A stretch of DNA of 5,432 bases from Nitrospirota bacterium (lineage in GTDB: Bacteria > Nitrospirota > Nitrospiria > Nitrospirales > Nitrospiraceae), in the NCBI GenBank assembly GCA_005877535.1, contig VBOM01000042.1, positions 1 to 5,432 on the forward strand, read 5' to 3'. The position numbers and the translations under genes are program-made. The notes below the pieces were generated by a model. The model did no database searches. It had not been told where the DNA came from and saw nothing but the letters and a program-made list of their open reading frames with translations. Below are positions 1 to 5,377 of the stretch, piece by piece. Every line of letters starts with the position of its first letter. The first letter of the stretch is position 1.

Positions 1-781
1 TGAGTCTGGTTGCGAGCAGCTGCAATGTGCCGGCTGTCCGCATGGAGAAGGTCCGGTCTTGTTTGGGTTTCATATTGTCTTCTCGGCAATCTGTGATGAG
101 TGCCTGCAAGTCTGCGATCGTATCCAGGTCACGCCAGGTGGTGGTGAGCCCGACAGATAAACCCAGTGTCTCGGCCTGCTGTTGTGTGACGGCGAGGACT
201 TGGTCGGTGGACCAGGGCACCCCGGTGAAGAGTTTCTCTGCCGGCTGCTTGAGGCCGATGAGGTAGTACCCACCATCCAGGGCTGGTCCCAGGACCACGT
301 CCGAGCGGTCGAGCATCGCGAACGCCTCTTGATACACAGATAGAGGCAAGGTCGGGACATCGGTCCCCACGATGATCACCTGCTTGTAGCCTTTGGAGAA
401 TAAGTCGACAAAGGTGCGGTGTATCCGCTGGCCCAGATCCTCTCCTACTTGATCCAACAGGCGGACACCCTGTCGTTCTTCCATAATTTTGAAGAACACA
501 AGATCAGAGGAAGGAGCACAGGCCAGGTACCGATGGAACGGGAGTTGAAATGTTGCAACAGCGAGTTTGGTCCGTTCCAGCATGTCGAGGATGAAACTGC
601 CGTGCAGGGTGGCCGCCTCGTCTGGCGTCAGCGGCGGGCAAAGCCGCGTATTCACTTCGCCAGGAATCGGAGCCTTGGCGAAGATCACTAGAGCAGTGTG
701 CGGCGTCAGGCGTGCTGCGTCAGGCGATGGAGAGGATGCCGGTCTTGCGACCTGTGATGGTCTACTTTTTAAGCTCGCCAC
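1..781 (-). CDS. DUF2064 / TIGR04282-like transferase (rSAM/selenodomain-associated transferase 1), 3' end outside window
   Basis: About 260 codons are readable on the minus strand; the frame is still open at base 1, so the C-terminus is missing. From residue 31 it reads ALVIFAKAPIPGEVNTRL, then VGTDVPTLP, DVVLGPALDGGYYLIGL, VPWSTDQV and WRDLDT..DL. These are the typical blocks of the CofC/MobA-like nucleotidyltransferase fold of DUF2064 proteins. The family is often found beside a GT2 transferase and radical SAM proteins, and its exact substrate is not established. The first in-frame start after a stop is GTG at 781, 18 bases after the old stop of the broken GT2 gene at 799, with a purine-rich AAGGGG just upstream. 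That gives a roughly 30-residue extension before the first strand that resembles nothing known. The only later candidate near the family start is GTG at 688, which would begin inside the first strand. Odd point: the usual KTRL motif reads NTRL here. Family call is firm; start and function are uncertain. Confidence 0.88.
   Translation of the reverse strand, partial: MASLKSRPSQVARPASSPSPDAARLTPHTALVIFAKAPIPGEVNTRLCPPLTPDEAATLHGSFILDMLERTKLAVATFQLPFHRYLACAPSSDLVFFKIMEERQGVRLLDQVGEDLGQRIHRTFVDLFSKGYKQVIIVGTDVPTLPLSVYQEAFAMLDRSDVVLGPALDGGYYLIGLKQPAEKLFTGVPWSTDQVLAVTQQQAETLGLSVGLTTTWRDLDTIADLQALITDCREDNMKPKQDRTFSMRTAGTLQLLATRL
699..726. repeat. 14-bp direct tandem repeat, two copies, inside the 5' end of the DUF2064 gene
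   Basis: On the minus strand CGCCTGACGCAGCA (726-713) is followed directly by CGCCTGACGCCGCA (712-699), 13 of 14 bases identical. In the DUF2064 reading frame it encodes part of the extension, roughly PDAARLTPH, just before the conserved first strand. This suggests that intergenic repeat DNA was captured into the 5' end of the gene, or that the true start lies downstream. Confidence 0.75.
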
Positions 782-798
782 CCCTCACCCCTTGGGAT

Positions 799-1279
799 CT
801 ATCGGACGGCTTTGTACCAGTCAACTAAATACGATGGCCTGACACCGATCCAGTACAGGAATCCAGTTCATCATCCTGCTGATGATGCTTCCCCACGCCG
901 AAGGGCGGTCGAATCGGACATCGAACCGTCCGCCCACCAGCCGTTGATCGGCCAATGTCGTGTCGATCATCGTTTTGGCATCGCCTGGAAGTTGCGTGTC
1001 GGCATGGAGAAACAATAGGATTTCTCCGCGACTGGCCTTTGCGCCTTCATTCATCTGCCGGGCGCGTCCACGGGGAGCGGTCACCAGCCGTACGGGGCTC
1101 TGTGCCGGGGACTGAGTCCTTCGTCTGTATGACTCGACCAGCACAGGGGTCTGATCGAGGCTCCCTCCATCCACCACGATGAGTTCATCGAAGCCGAGCG
1201 CGGCGGTTTGCGCGAGTGTGGCCATGATTGTCAGTTCTTCGTTCAGTGTGGGGATGATGACGGAAATCGGCATCGCCAT
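799..1279 (-). pseudogene. GT2 glycosyltransferase (TIGR04283-like, rSAM/selenodomain-associated transferase 2), internal deletion with frameshift
   Basis: The open frame from ATG at 1279 gives 152 residues ending at a TGA at 821-823. Residues 1-139 are a normal GT2 N-terminus: SVIIPTLNEE (6-15), DELIVVDGGS (31-40), RGRARQMNEGA (70-80), LLFLHADT (88-95, the DxD-like metal and sugar-nucleotide site) and GGRFDVRFD (116-124) to MMNW (136-139). The last 13 residues do not fit the family. In another frame the DNA at 861-799 reads FLYWIGVRPSYLVDWYKAVR followed by TAG, which matches the family's usual C-terminal end. The natural tail is therefore present but out of frame, and the segment between MMNW and FLYW is gone. 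Judged from the usual family length of about 225-235 residues, that is some 70 residues, including the GDQAIF and acidic ED region that carries the catalytic base. The product is almost certainly inactive. No good ribosome binding site is seen before ATG 1279. It lies just upstream of the DUF2064 gene, a common pairing. An assembly error is the main alternative to a true deletion. Confidence 0.85.
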
Positions 1280-1438
1280 GACACGCTAGAAGGTTGCGGA
1301 AAACTATGTTGGCACAGGAGCCTTTCGATGGTCCACATGTCTGGCACAACAGGAGAACGCTCCTTCAGGATAGCCGAGCGAGAAAAGCGAGACGAGAGAG
1401 AGGAGTGAGAGTTTGATGTCCTAAGTTCGAGATATTCG

Positions 1439-1466
1439 GAACTTCGAACCCCGAACTTCGAATCGC
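1439..1466. repeat. 14-bp tandem repeat, GAACTTCGAA core
   Basis: GAACTTCGAACCCC (1439-1452) is followed directly by GAACTTCGAATCGC (1453-1466), 12 of 14 identical. TTCGAA within it is itself palindromic, and an inverted fragment AAGTTCGA lies at 1423-1430, so the unit can also pair with its surroundings. It is noncoding. Confidence 0.75.
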
Positions 1467-1472
1467 GCCTTT

Positions 1473-1490
1473 CTCGCACGTCTCGCATTT
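1473..1490. repeat. 9-bp tandem repeat, CTCGCANNT type
   Basis: CTCGCACGT (1473-1481) is followed by CTCGCATTT (1482-1490) and a weaker third unit. The 16-base stretch 1471-1486 recurs with one mismatch at 2102-2117 in the next spacer, so the two spacers share a repeat family. Confidence 0.65.
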
Positions 1491-1522
1491 CACGCGCCAC
1501 GGTCCATAAACGCCGGTGGATA

Positions 1523-1535
1523 TTTTGAGCATCCT
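1523..1535. repeat. Remnant end of the GCAGGATGCT inverted-repeat element
   Basis: TTTTGAGCATCCT is identical to 13 bases in the right end of the 246-bp element (5088-5100). No second end is found near it. It sits just past the membrane protein stop codon. It could be a decayed end or a chance match. Confidence 0.45.
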
Positions 1536-1538
1536 ATT

Positions 1539-1922
1539 TTAGGTGGGTTTCTTCGGTTCGTTGAACATGAAATACATGACGACAATCACAGTGGACCAAA
1601 ACAACACTTGCTTGTGCCAAAAGAGGACTTCCCCATAGTGGTATAAGACACCTGCGAGCAGGAGGGCGCCGCCGATGACGCTGTAGCGGAGGGTCGTGTT
1701 TTCGACGACCGCATTCGCCCATACGGCAACCCCACCGAAATAAATCAAGAAAGGAATGACGTCGATCTCGAATCCCCCGCTGATCGAGAGGAACACATCG
1801 AGGAAGCCGATGAAAATGAGAGCGGTGCCCACGATCATCCCGGCGACACGCATCTGATTGTCGCCCCGGGAGCCGTCATCTGGCTCGCGGCGCAACGGCT
1901 CGCGTGGTGGTTCTGGCGACAT
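1539..1922 (-). CDS. Small four-helix inner-membrane protein of unknown function
   Basis: The protein has 127 residues if started at ATG 1922. The first 25 residues are hydrophilic and rich in P, E, R and D (SPEPPREPLRREPDDGSRG). Four hydrophobic segments follow at about 26-48, 55-74, 80-97 and 106-120, and the protein ends in a short basic tail (NEPKKPT). Few charges separate the helices, so most of it should lie in the cytoplasmic membrane. I do not recognise a named family. The start was chosen because AGGA precedes it by 11 bases. A GTG at 1961 would add 13 residues but has no visible ribosome binding site. Repeat-filled spacers on both sides leave it without operon partners, so context gives no function. 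The clean membrane topology and ordinary codon use favour a real gene. Confidence 0.72.
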   Translation of the reverse strand: MSPEPPREPLRREPDDGSRGDNQMRVAGMIVGTALIFIGFLDVFLSISGGFEIDVIPFLIYFGGVAVWANAVVENTTLRYSVIGGALLLAGVLYHYGEVLFWHKQVLFWSTVIVVMYFMFNEPKKPT

Positions 1923-2008
1923 GGTCAGCTGGTTCCTAAAGGGGTTTACCTGTTGGTGCACGATTTGCGTGGATGCACGTTACTCTGGGTGCTTACGCAG
2001 GCTGGTCT

Positions 2009-2036
2009 CGTCGTTCGTCGTTCGTGAATCGTGAAC
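2009..2036. repeat. 7-bp tandem repeat, four units
   Basis: The units CGTCGTT, CGTCGTT, CGTGAAT and CGTGAAC follow one another with no gap. The first two are identical and the last two differ from each other at one base. It lies in noncoding DNA upstream of the membrane protein gene. No function is evident. Confidence 0.75.
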
Positions 2037-2103
2037 GGGATAAGCAACACGTGCGCGACAGGCGCGACTCACGAAGATGAAACTTCCGACTCGTCCCACT
2101 TTT

Positions 2104-2130
2104 CTCGCAAGTCTCGCGAGTTTCGCACGA
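2104..2130. repeat. 9-bp tandem repeat, three units
   Basis: The units are CTCGCAAGT, CTCGCGAGT and TTCGCACGA, a diverging array. The segment 2102-2117 matches 1471-1486 at 15 of 16 bases, linking it to the array in the neighbouring spacer. Confidence 0.65.
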
Positions 2131-2161
2131 ATAACCAGATACGCGTCACATGTATCGAGCA

Positions 2162-2281
2162 CACTGCATGAAAAACGCCTCGTCCCTGGGCAACAAGGCT
2201 CTCTTGGCAGACTCAGCTCGGGCGGGTGAAGAAGCCGTTGGGGTTGGCAGGGTGAGAAGAGCGGCTGTTCCAGCATCCTGC
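2162..2281. repeat. Short degenerate copy of the GCAGGATGCT inverted-repeat element
   Basis: Read on the minus strand from 2281, GCAGGATGCTGGAACAG and then CGCTCTTCTCACCC closely match the left end of the 246-bp element (4857 onward: GCAGGATGCTGAAAAAG, then CGCTCTTCTCACCC). The opposite end is weak: GGCGTTTTTCATGCAG at about 2179-2164 only resembles the GGCCTTTTTGAGCATC end of the full element. At about 120 bp it is half the length of the full copy and carries no gene. The first end is firm and the far boundary is a guess. Confidence 0.6.
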
Positions 2282-2351
2282 AGCCCGGACTTTTCATGAC
2301 GGTGTGTCGCGAAGTTGCCGAGCCTTGTCGTGAGATCAGCGCGCGGAGCCC

Positions 2352-2451
2352 GGGGGACTGGCTCCGCCGTCTGCGGCGGTGCCTGTCCCGCTCCCAGGCA
2401 GGGGACAGGCGCCAGGAAGAAGGGCGCCAGTCCTCAACAGTACGGTGAGGA
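2352..2451. repeat. GC-rich multi-hairpin (REP-like) intergenic element
   Basis: An outer pair GGACTGGCTCC (2355-2365) and GGCGCCAGTCC (2423-2433) matches with one mismatch and encloses two hairpins. The first is CCGCCG (2364-2369) with CGGCGG (2374-2379) and a 4-base loop. The second is GGTGCCTGTCCC (2378-2389) with GGGACAGGCGCC (2402-2413), about 12 pairs including one G-T. A small extra hairpin, TCCTCA (2431-2436) with TGAGGA (2446-2451), follows. Some of these pairs share bases, so not all can form at once. GGTGCCTGTCCC-type palindromes are typical of REP sequences in several phyla. No T-run follows, so it is not a standard terminator for dcd. Confidence 0.72.
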
Positions 2452-2534
2452 TCCGAGAGGCGAGCCCGCCGGCCGGACATTTGTCGCAGCAGCGGATTGG
2501 CGGTTGCAGCAGAAGTGTTCATGAATAATGCGGG

Positions 2535-3686
2535 CTACACCTTAAAATGTTTGCTCAACGTAAGACCTTGGCGCTGATACGAGGATCCGAGAGCCGTGCC
2601 ATAGAGCTGACTGGGGCATGCGAGCATCCTGTCGTATACAACCTTAAAAAATGTTTGTCCATCGTGGATCAGGAAAGGCACGTCGTGGGGGCGGACCTCC
2701 AGGACCACTTGGGTGCCGTGCAGCTCGCCGCGGCCGTACCCGAATCCCGGATCAAAAAATCCGGCATAGTGAGTCCGTAACTCGCCGCAGGCTGCTTCGA
2801 AGGCGACCATTTCGGCCGCGTAGCGGGCGGGAACGCGAATCCGTTCTTTCGACGCGAGAATGTAAAACTCCTCCGGTTCCAAGAGGAGACTGTCCTGGCG
2901 GTGGCGGTACAGGGGCTCCCAAAAATCGAGCGCCGCATAGTGGCCGACCTTTGACAGATCGATGACATGACTGTTCTTCTTTGCCCGATAGCCGATGATC
3001 GGCGCGCCGTTTCGGTCGTCTCCCTTCAGATCGATGCGGAGAAACAGGCCACGGTCTGTACGGAGATCACGGGTATCCAGCGCGTGCTTCGTGGGAAGAT
3101 TGTGGTAGAGCAAGGGTTCTCTCTTGTGGAGTGTCTGAAGCGACCGGTCTGATACGGTGGCGTCGCCGCGCACGAAGCGAATTTGATTGAGGGAGTACCC
3201 GGTCTGTACCTTGATGGCGAACGAGCGTGGGACGATTTCCAGATAGAGAGGCCCTGCATAGCCGGCTCGGATTTCATCGAATCCTGTGTTGAGATCCGTC
3301 ACGACGCGGGTAAAGACGTCCAGCCGCCCAGTCGTACTCTTGGGATTGGTCCGCGCCCGGAGGGTCCTGGGTAAGGCCAGGCGTTCCAGCAGCGGCACTA
3401 AATAGACGTGGCCTTTTTCGAGAATAGCCCCCTCGGTTAGGTCCATCTCGTACATCACGAGGTCGGATTGATAGAAGTCCAGGACGTTGAGTCGGCTCGT
3501 GATCTCGGACAACTCCGGCAGGAAGCTGCTGATCAACCGATAGGCCTTGCGCCCGAGCCGCAGATCGAGACTGGCCGGCTGGATCTGCCGGTCTTCGATC
3601 GGCACGTCCGCGCGAATGGCACGGCTGGCGATCATCTGCTTAATCTGTTGGTAGGGCAAAATGCCCTGCGTGGTGCTGGTGCTCAC
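2535..3686 (-). CDS. dcd: dCTP deaminase, long two-domain form
   Basis: The 383-residue product should hydrolyse dCTP to dUTP and ammonia in the cytoplasm, feeding dUMP and then dTMP synthesis. It is about twice as long as E. coli Dcd (193 residues) and matches the long form known from alphaproteobacteria, in which two Dcd-like barrels are fused. Domain 1 shows QPASLDLRLG (36-45), RTNPKSTTGRLD (112-123), VVTD (128-131) and LYLE (147-150). Domain 2 shows IDLSKVGHYAALDFWEPL (242-259), FFDPGFGYG (310-318) and VVLE (327-330). The C-terminus SSYQRQGLTLSKHF (368-381) matches the family's nucleotide-closing tail. The glutamates E150 and E330 align by motif with the catalytic Glu of short Dcd; which half is active cannot be told here. 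GTG 3686 is the start because it overlaps the kamA stop as GTGA, which points to translational coupling. dUTPase activity as in bifunctional homologues is possible but not shown. Confidence 0.93.
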   Translation of the reverse strand: MSTSTTQGILPYQQIKQMIASRAIRADVPIEDRQIQPASLDLRLGRKAYRLISSFLPELSEITSRLNVLDFYQSDLVMYEMDLTEGAILEKGHVYLVPLLERLALPRTLRARTNPKSTTGRLDVFTRVVTDLNTGFDEIRAGYAGPLYLEIVPRSFAIKVQTGYSLNQIRFVRGDATVSDRSLQTLHKREPLLYHNLPTKHALDTRDLRTDRGLFLRIDLKGDDRNGAPIIGYRAKKNSHVIDLSKVGHYAALDFWEPLYRHRQDSLLLEPEEFYILASKERIRVPARYAAEMVAFEAACGELRTHYAGFFDPGFGYGRGELHGTQVVLEVRPHDVPFLIHDGQTFFKVVYDRMLACPSQLYGTALGSSYQRQGLTLSKHFKV

Positions 3687-4807
3687 AGGTCGTCGAGCTT
3701 TCCATTACCGCACGATCCCAGTGAAGGCACTGCGCTGACCATCGGCAGCTCCCGCGCGGATTCCAGTGGCGGTTGTGGATAGTGGAATGCCTTGTTCTCA
3801 TAGTTCTTCAAGAGGACCCCTGCGGCATCCAGGTGCACCATGTAGTCGCCAGGGAGCAAGGGAATCTTGCCGCCCCCGCCTGGCGCATCGATCACGAAGT
3901 GCGGAACCGCCATCCCGCTTGTGTGGCCCTGCAACGACTTAATGATATTCAGCCCAGTCTCGACCGTGGTGCGGAAGTGATTCGTTCCCTTGGTCAGGTC
4001 GGCTTGATAGAGATAATAGGGTTTGATGCGAGCGAGCAGGAGCTGATGCATCAATCGTTTCATGATGTCCGGATCGTCGTTGACGCCTTTGAGCAGCACG
4101 GTTTGCGCGCCGAGTGGTATGCCGGCATCGGCCAACATCCCGCAGGCTGTTTTGACTTCAGGCGTCAGCTCGTCCGGGTGATTGAAATGCAGATTCATAT
4201 ATACAGGGTGGTACTTTTTCACGATCGCGCAGAGTTCCGCTGTGATCCGTTCCGGCAACGTGCCCGGCACCCGGGAGCCGAGGCGAATCAGTTCCAGATG
4301 TGGGATGGTACGCAGGGCCTTGAGTATCCGCTCTAACAAATGATCCGGCAGAAGCAAGGGATCGCCGCCGGAGAGAATGACGTCGCGCACTTCGCTATGC
4401 TCGCGCAAGTAGGCGATGGCCTGGTCGAGTTCGCCTTTCTTGAGGAATCCTGGTTTCCCGACCAGCCGTTTTCTCGTGCAGAACCGACAATAAATCGGGC
4501 ACTGGTTCGTCACCATCAATAGAACACGGTCCGGATAGCGATGGACAAGATGTGGGACCGGACTCATCAGGTCTTCCTCGAGCGGATCAGCCTCCGCTTC
4601 GAAATCTTCCATCTCAGCGATGTCCGGGACCACCTGTTTCCAAATGGGGTCGCCCTTTTCTTTCATCGTCGCCATCACCGTGGGGGTAATCCGCATCGGA
4701 TAGTCGCCTACGATGGCTTCGATTTCTTTTACGTCGAGACCGAGCCGATCCGCCAAGTCTTTTGGTTTCACAATGCTGTCAGCGAGTATGCGTCTCCATG
4801 CTTCCAT
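3683..4807 (-). CDS. kamA: KamA-family radical SAM aminomutase (lysine 2,3-aminomutase-like)
   Basis: This 374-residue protein should be a PLP- and S-adenosylmethionine-dependent enzyme moving an amino group from C2 to C3 of lysine or a lysine-like substrate. The radical SAM cluster motif is CPIYCRFC (C103, C107, C110), followed by TRKR with the substrate-binding Arg (R112). SGGDPL (146-151) follows. The acidic residues that hold the lysine side-chain amine are present in YQAD (D270) and VIDAPGGGGK (D307), and K314 in that motif is the PLP lysine. It is shorter than clostridial KamA (416) and lacks the C-terminal cysteine cluster that binds zinc there; only C366 is found near the end. It could make beta-lysine as an osmolyte precursor or, like EpmB, supply beta-lysine for elongation factor P. 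No ablB, efp or epmA lies in the window. A strong ribosome binding site fixes the start, and the stop overlaps dcd. Confidence 0.93.
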   Translation of the reverse strand: MEAWRRILADSIVKPKDLADRLGLDVKEIEAIVGDYPMRITPTVMATMKEKGDPIWKQVVPDIAEMEDFEAEADPLEEDLMSPVPHLVHRYPDRVLLMVTNQCPIYCRFCTRKRLVGKPGFLKKGELDQAIAYLREHSEVRDVILSGGDPLLLPDHLLERILKALRTIPHLELIRLGSRVPGTLPERITAELCAIVKKYHPVYMNLHFNHPDELTPEVKTACGMLADAGIPLGAQTVLLKGVNDDPDIMKRLMHQLLLARIKPYYLYQADLTKGTNHFRTTVETGLNIIKSLQGHTSGMAVPHFVIDAPGGGGKIPLLPGDYMVHLDAAGVLLKNYENKAFHYPQPPLESARELPMVSAVPSLGSCGNGKLDDL

Positions 4808-4813
4808 GCCGGT

Positions 4814-4820
4814 CTCCTTT
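4814..4820 (-). promoter_or_regulatory. Strong ribosome binding site of kamA
   Basis: AAAGGAG on the minus strand is 6 bases before ATG 4807. It is the clearest Shine-Dalgarno sequence in the window, and it decides the kamA start. Confidence 0.88.
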
Positions 4821-4833
4821 AGGTCGAGTGGAT

Positions 4834-4847
4834 CAGCAGGTCTGCTG
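4834..4847. promoter_or_regulatory. Small inverted repeat in the kamA leader
   Basis: CAGCAG (4834-4839) and CTGCTG (4842-4847) are separated by two bases, about 27 bases before the kamA start. It could be an operator-like site or simply chance. No -10 or -35 box was convincing beside it. Confidence 0.3.
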
Positions 4848-4856
4848 GTGCGATTA

Positions 4857-5102
4857 GCAGGATGCTGAAAAAGTCGCTCTTCTCACCCGCCCGACCCCGG
4901 CGCGCCACGACGCGCCTTTTCCCATGCGGCGTTCTCGCTTTGCTTAGAGGCTCAACGTACGGAACAGAGCCTCCCGGAGGTCGGAATTACTCGCGGGGCT
5001 TTTCCGTTCGCCAAGATTCATTCAAAGGGCGAACGGCCCACACGAAGTGCGGTACGTACCTCCTCGCCTCTTCGCTCGCTACGGCCTTTTTGAGCATCCT
5101 GC
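4857..5102. mobile_element. 246-bp noncoding element with inverted-repeat ends (MITE-like)
   Basis: The left end, GCAGGATGCTGAAAAAGTCG (4857-4876), pairs with the right end, GGCCTTTTTGAGCATCCTGC (5083-5102), at 17 of 20 positions. The interior has several perfect inverted pairs. GGCGCG (4899-4904) pairs with CGCGCC (4911-4916), and CCTCC with GGAGG (4970-4980). A 9-bp stem joins CCGTTCGCC (5004-5012) and GGCGAACGG (5028-5036), and GGTACGTACC (5051-5060) is a palindrome. It encodes no transposase. A related but shorter copy lies at 2162-2281 and a single end at 1523-1535. It fills nearly all of the space between the thioredoxin-fold gene and kamA, 20 bp from the former's stop. No clear target-site duplication was found. 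It may form a long stem in RNA and so affect transcription passing from one gene to the next; that is inference. Confidence 0.75.
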
Positions 5103-5122
5103 GATGGTTTCCCCGCAGCCTG

Positions 5123-5377
5123 TTAGTCGTCCGCGATCCGTTCCTGACCGTACGTCTTGTCCAGGTGATTGAGGATGTCGTCGGTTTCCGTCAACACTAA
5201 GTCCCCATCCTTGAGGACAGGAACATAGTACTGGCCTGAGACTTCTTGGACCACTTTGCGCATCGGGCGAAAGTCTGGTACGACGACGTGCTCGTATTCG
5301 ACGTGGAGGTCCGCCAGTTTCTGGCGCACCTCCTCACAGTCAGGACACCAGGACACGTGATAGAGGGTGATTGCCAT
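5123..5377 (-). CDS. Small glutaredoxin-like / GST N-terminal-domain thiol protein
   Basis: This 84-residue protein consists of one thioredoxin-fold domain. Beta strand ITLYHV leads to WCPDC (W10-C14), a CXXC redox pair (C11 and C14) at the start of helix 1. YYVPVL (50-55) carries the expected cis-proline (P53). TETDDILNHL (63-72) matches the glutathione-contacting E/S-T-x-x-I-x-x-x-L segment of glutaredoxins and GST N-terminal domains. It lacks a signal peptide and a GST C-terminal helical domain, so it should be a cytoplasmic thiol reductant or regulator; the partner is unknown. ATG 5377 starts right before the first strand, but no clear ribosome binding site precedes it. It lies upstream of kamA in the same direction, separated by the inverted-repeat element, so co-transcription is possible but not shown. 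Confidence 0.87.
   Translation of the reverse strand: MAITLYHVSWCPDCEEVRQKLADLHVEYEHVVVPDFRPMRKVVQEVSGQYYVPVLKDGDLVLTETDDILNHLDKTYGQERIADD

Larger units (their letters stand above)
1280..1538. other. Gene-free spacer filled with short repeats
   Basis: This lies between the stop of the membrane protein gene and the start of the broken GT2 gene. It holds a purine-rich GAGA/GCGAGA stretch (about 1378-1406), a 14-bp tandem repeat (1439-1466), a 9-bp tandem repeat (1473-1490) and a remnant of an inverted-repeat element end (1523-1535). Short frames cross it on both strands, but they translate the repeats into low-complexity peptides, have no ribosome binding site and resemble no protein family. 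No terminator or promoter stands out. Confidence 0.7.
1923..2534. other. Gene-free stretch of about 610 bp carrying several repeat elements
   Basis: This lies between the membrane protein start and the dcd stop. In order it holds a 7-bp tandem repeat (2009-2036), a 9-bp tandem repeat (2104-2130), a degenerate inverted-repeat element (2162-2281), an unassigned stretch (2282-2351) and a GC-rich multi-hairpin repeat (2352-2451). The remainder, 2452-2534, includes a GCCGGCCGG palindrome. One long minus-strand frame crosses almost the whole region, but it reads straight through the repeats and looks like an artefact of GC-rich repeat DNA. No RNA gene was recognised. Confidence 0.7.

Noticed and set aside
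70..360. Minus-strand frame of 96 codons near the left edge
   Set aside because: It is in a different frame from the DUF2064 gene, which has clear motifs over the same bases.
1243..1500. Minus-strand frame of 85 codons covering the spacer repeats
   Set aside because: The peptide is a translation of GAACTTCGAA- and CTCGCA-type repeats, it overlaps the start of the GT2 pseudogene, and it has no ribosome binding site.
1439..2130. CRISPR array
   Set aside because: The repeats are 7-14 bp and directly abutting, without unique spacers of regular length, and no cas gene is present.
1980..2522. Minus-strand open frame of 180 codons across the spacer
   Set aside because: It runs straight through the tandem repeats, the degenerate inverted-repeat element and the hairpin element; its product is low-complexity and Arg/Ser/Pro-rich with no recognisable domain.
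2452..2534. Rho-independent terminator for dcd
   Set aside because: There is a GC-rich palindrome (GCCGGCCGG) but no following T-run in the direction of transcription.
3773..4336. Plus-strand open frame of 187 codons
   Set aside because: It lies wholly opposite kamA, whose minus-strand reading has full family motifs; this is an antisense shadow.
4862..5200. Plus-strand frame of 112 codons
   Set aside because: It translates the inverted-repeat element and then runs antisense to the thioredoxin-fold gene; it has no domain.
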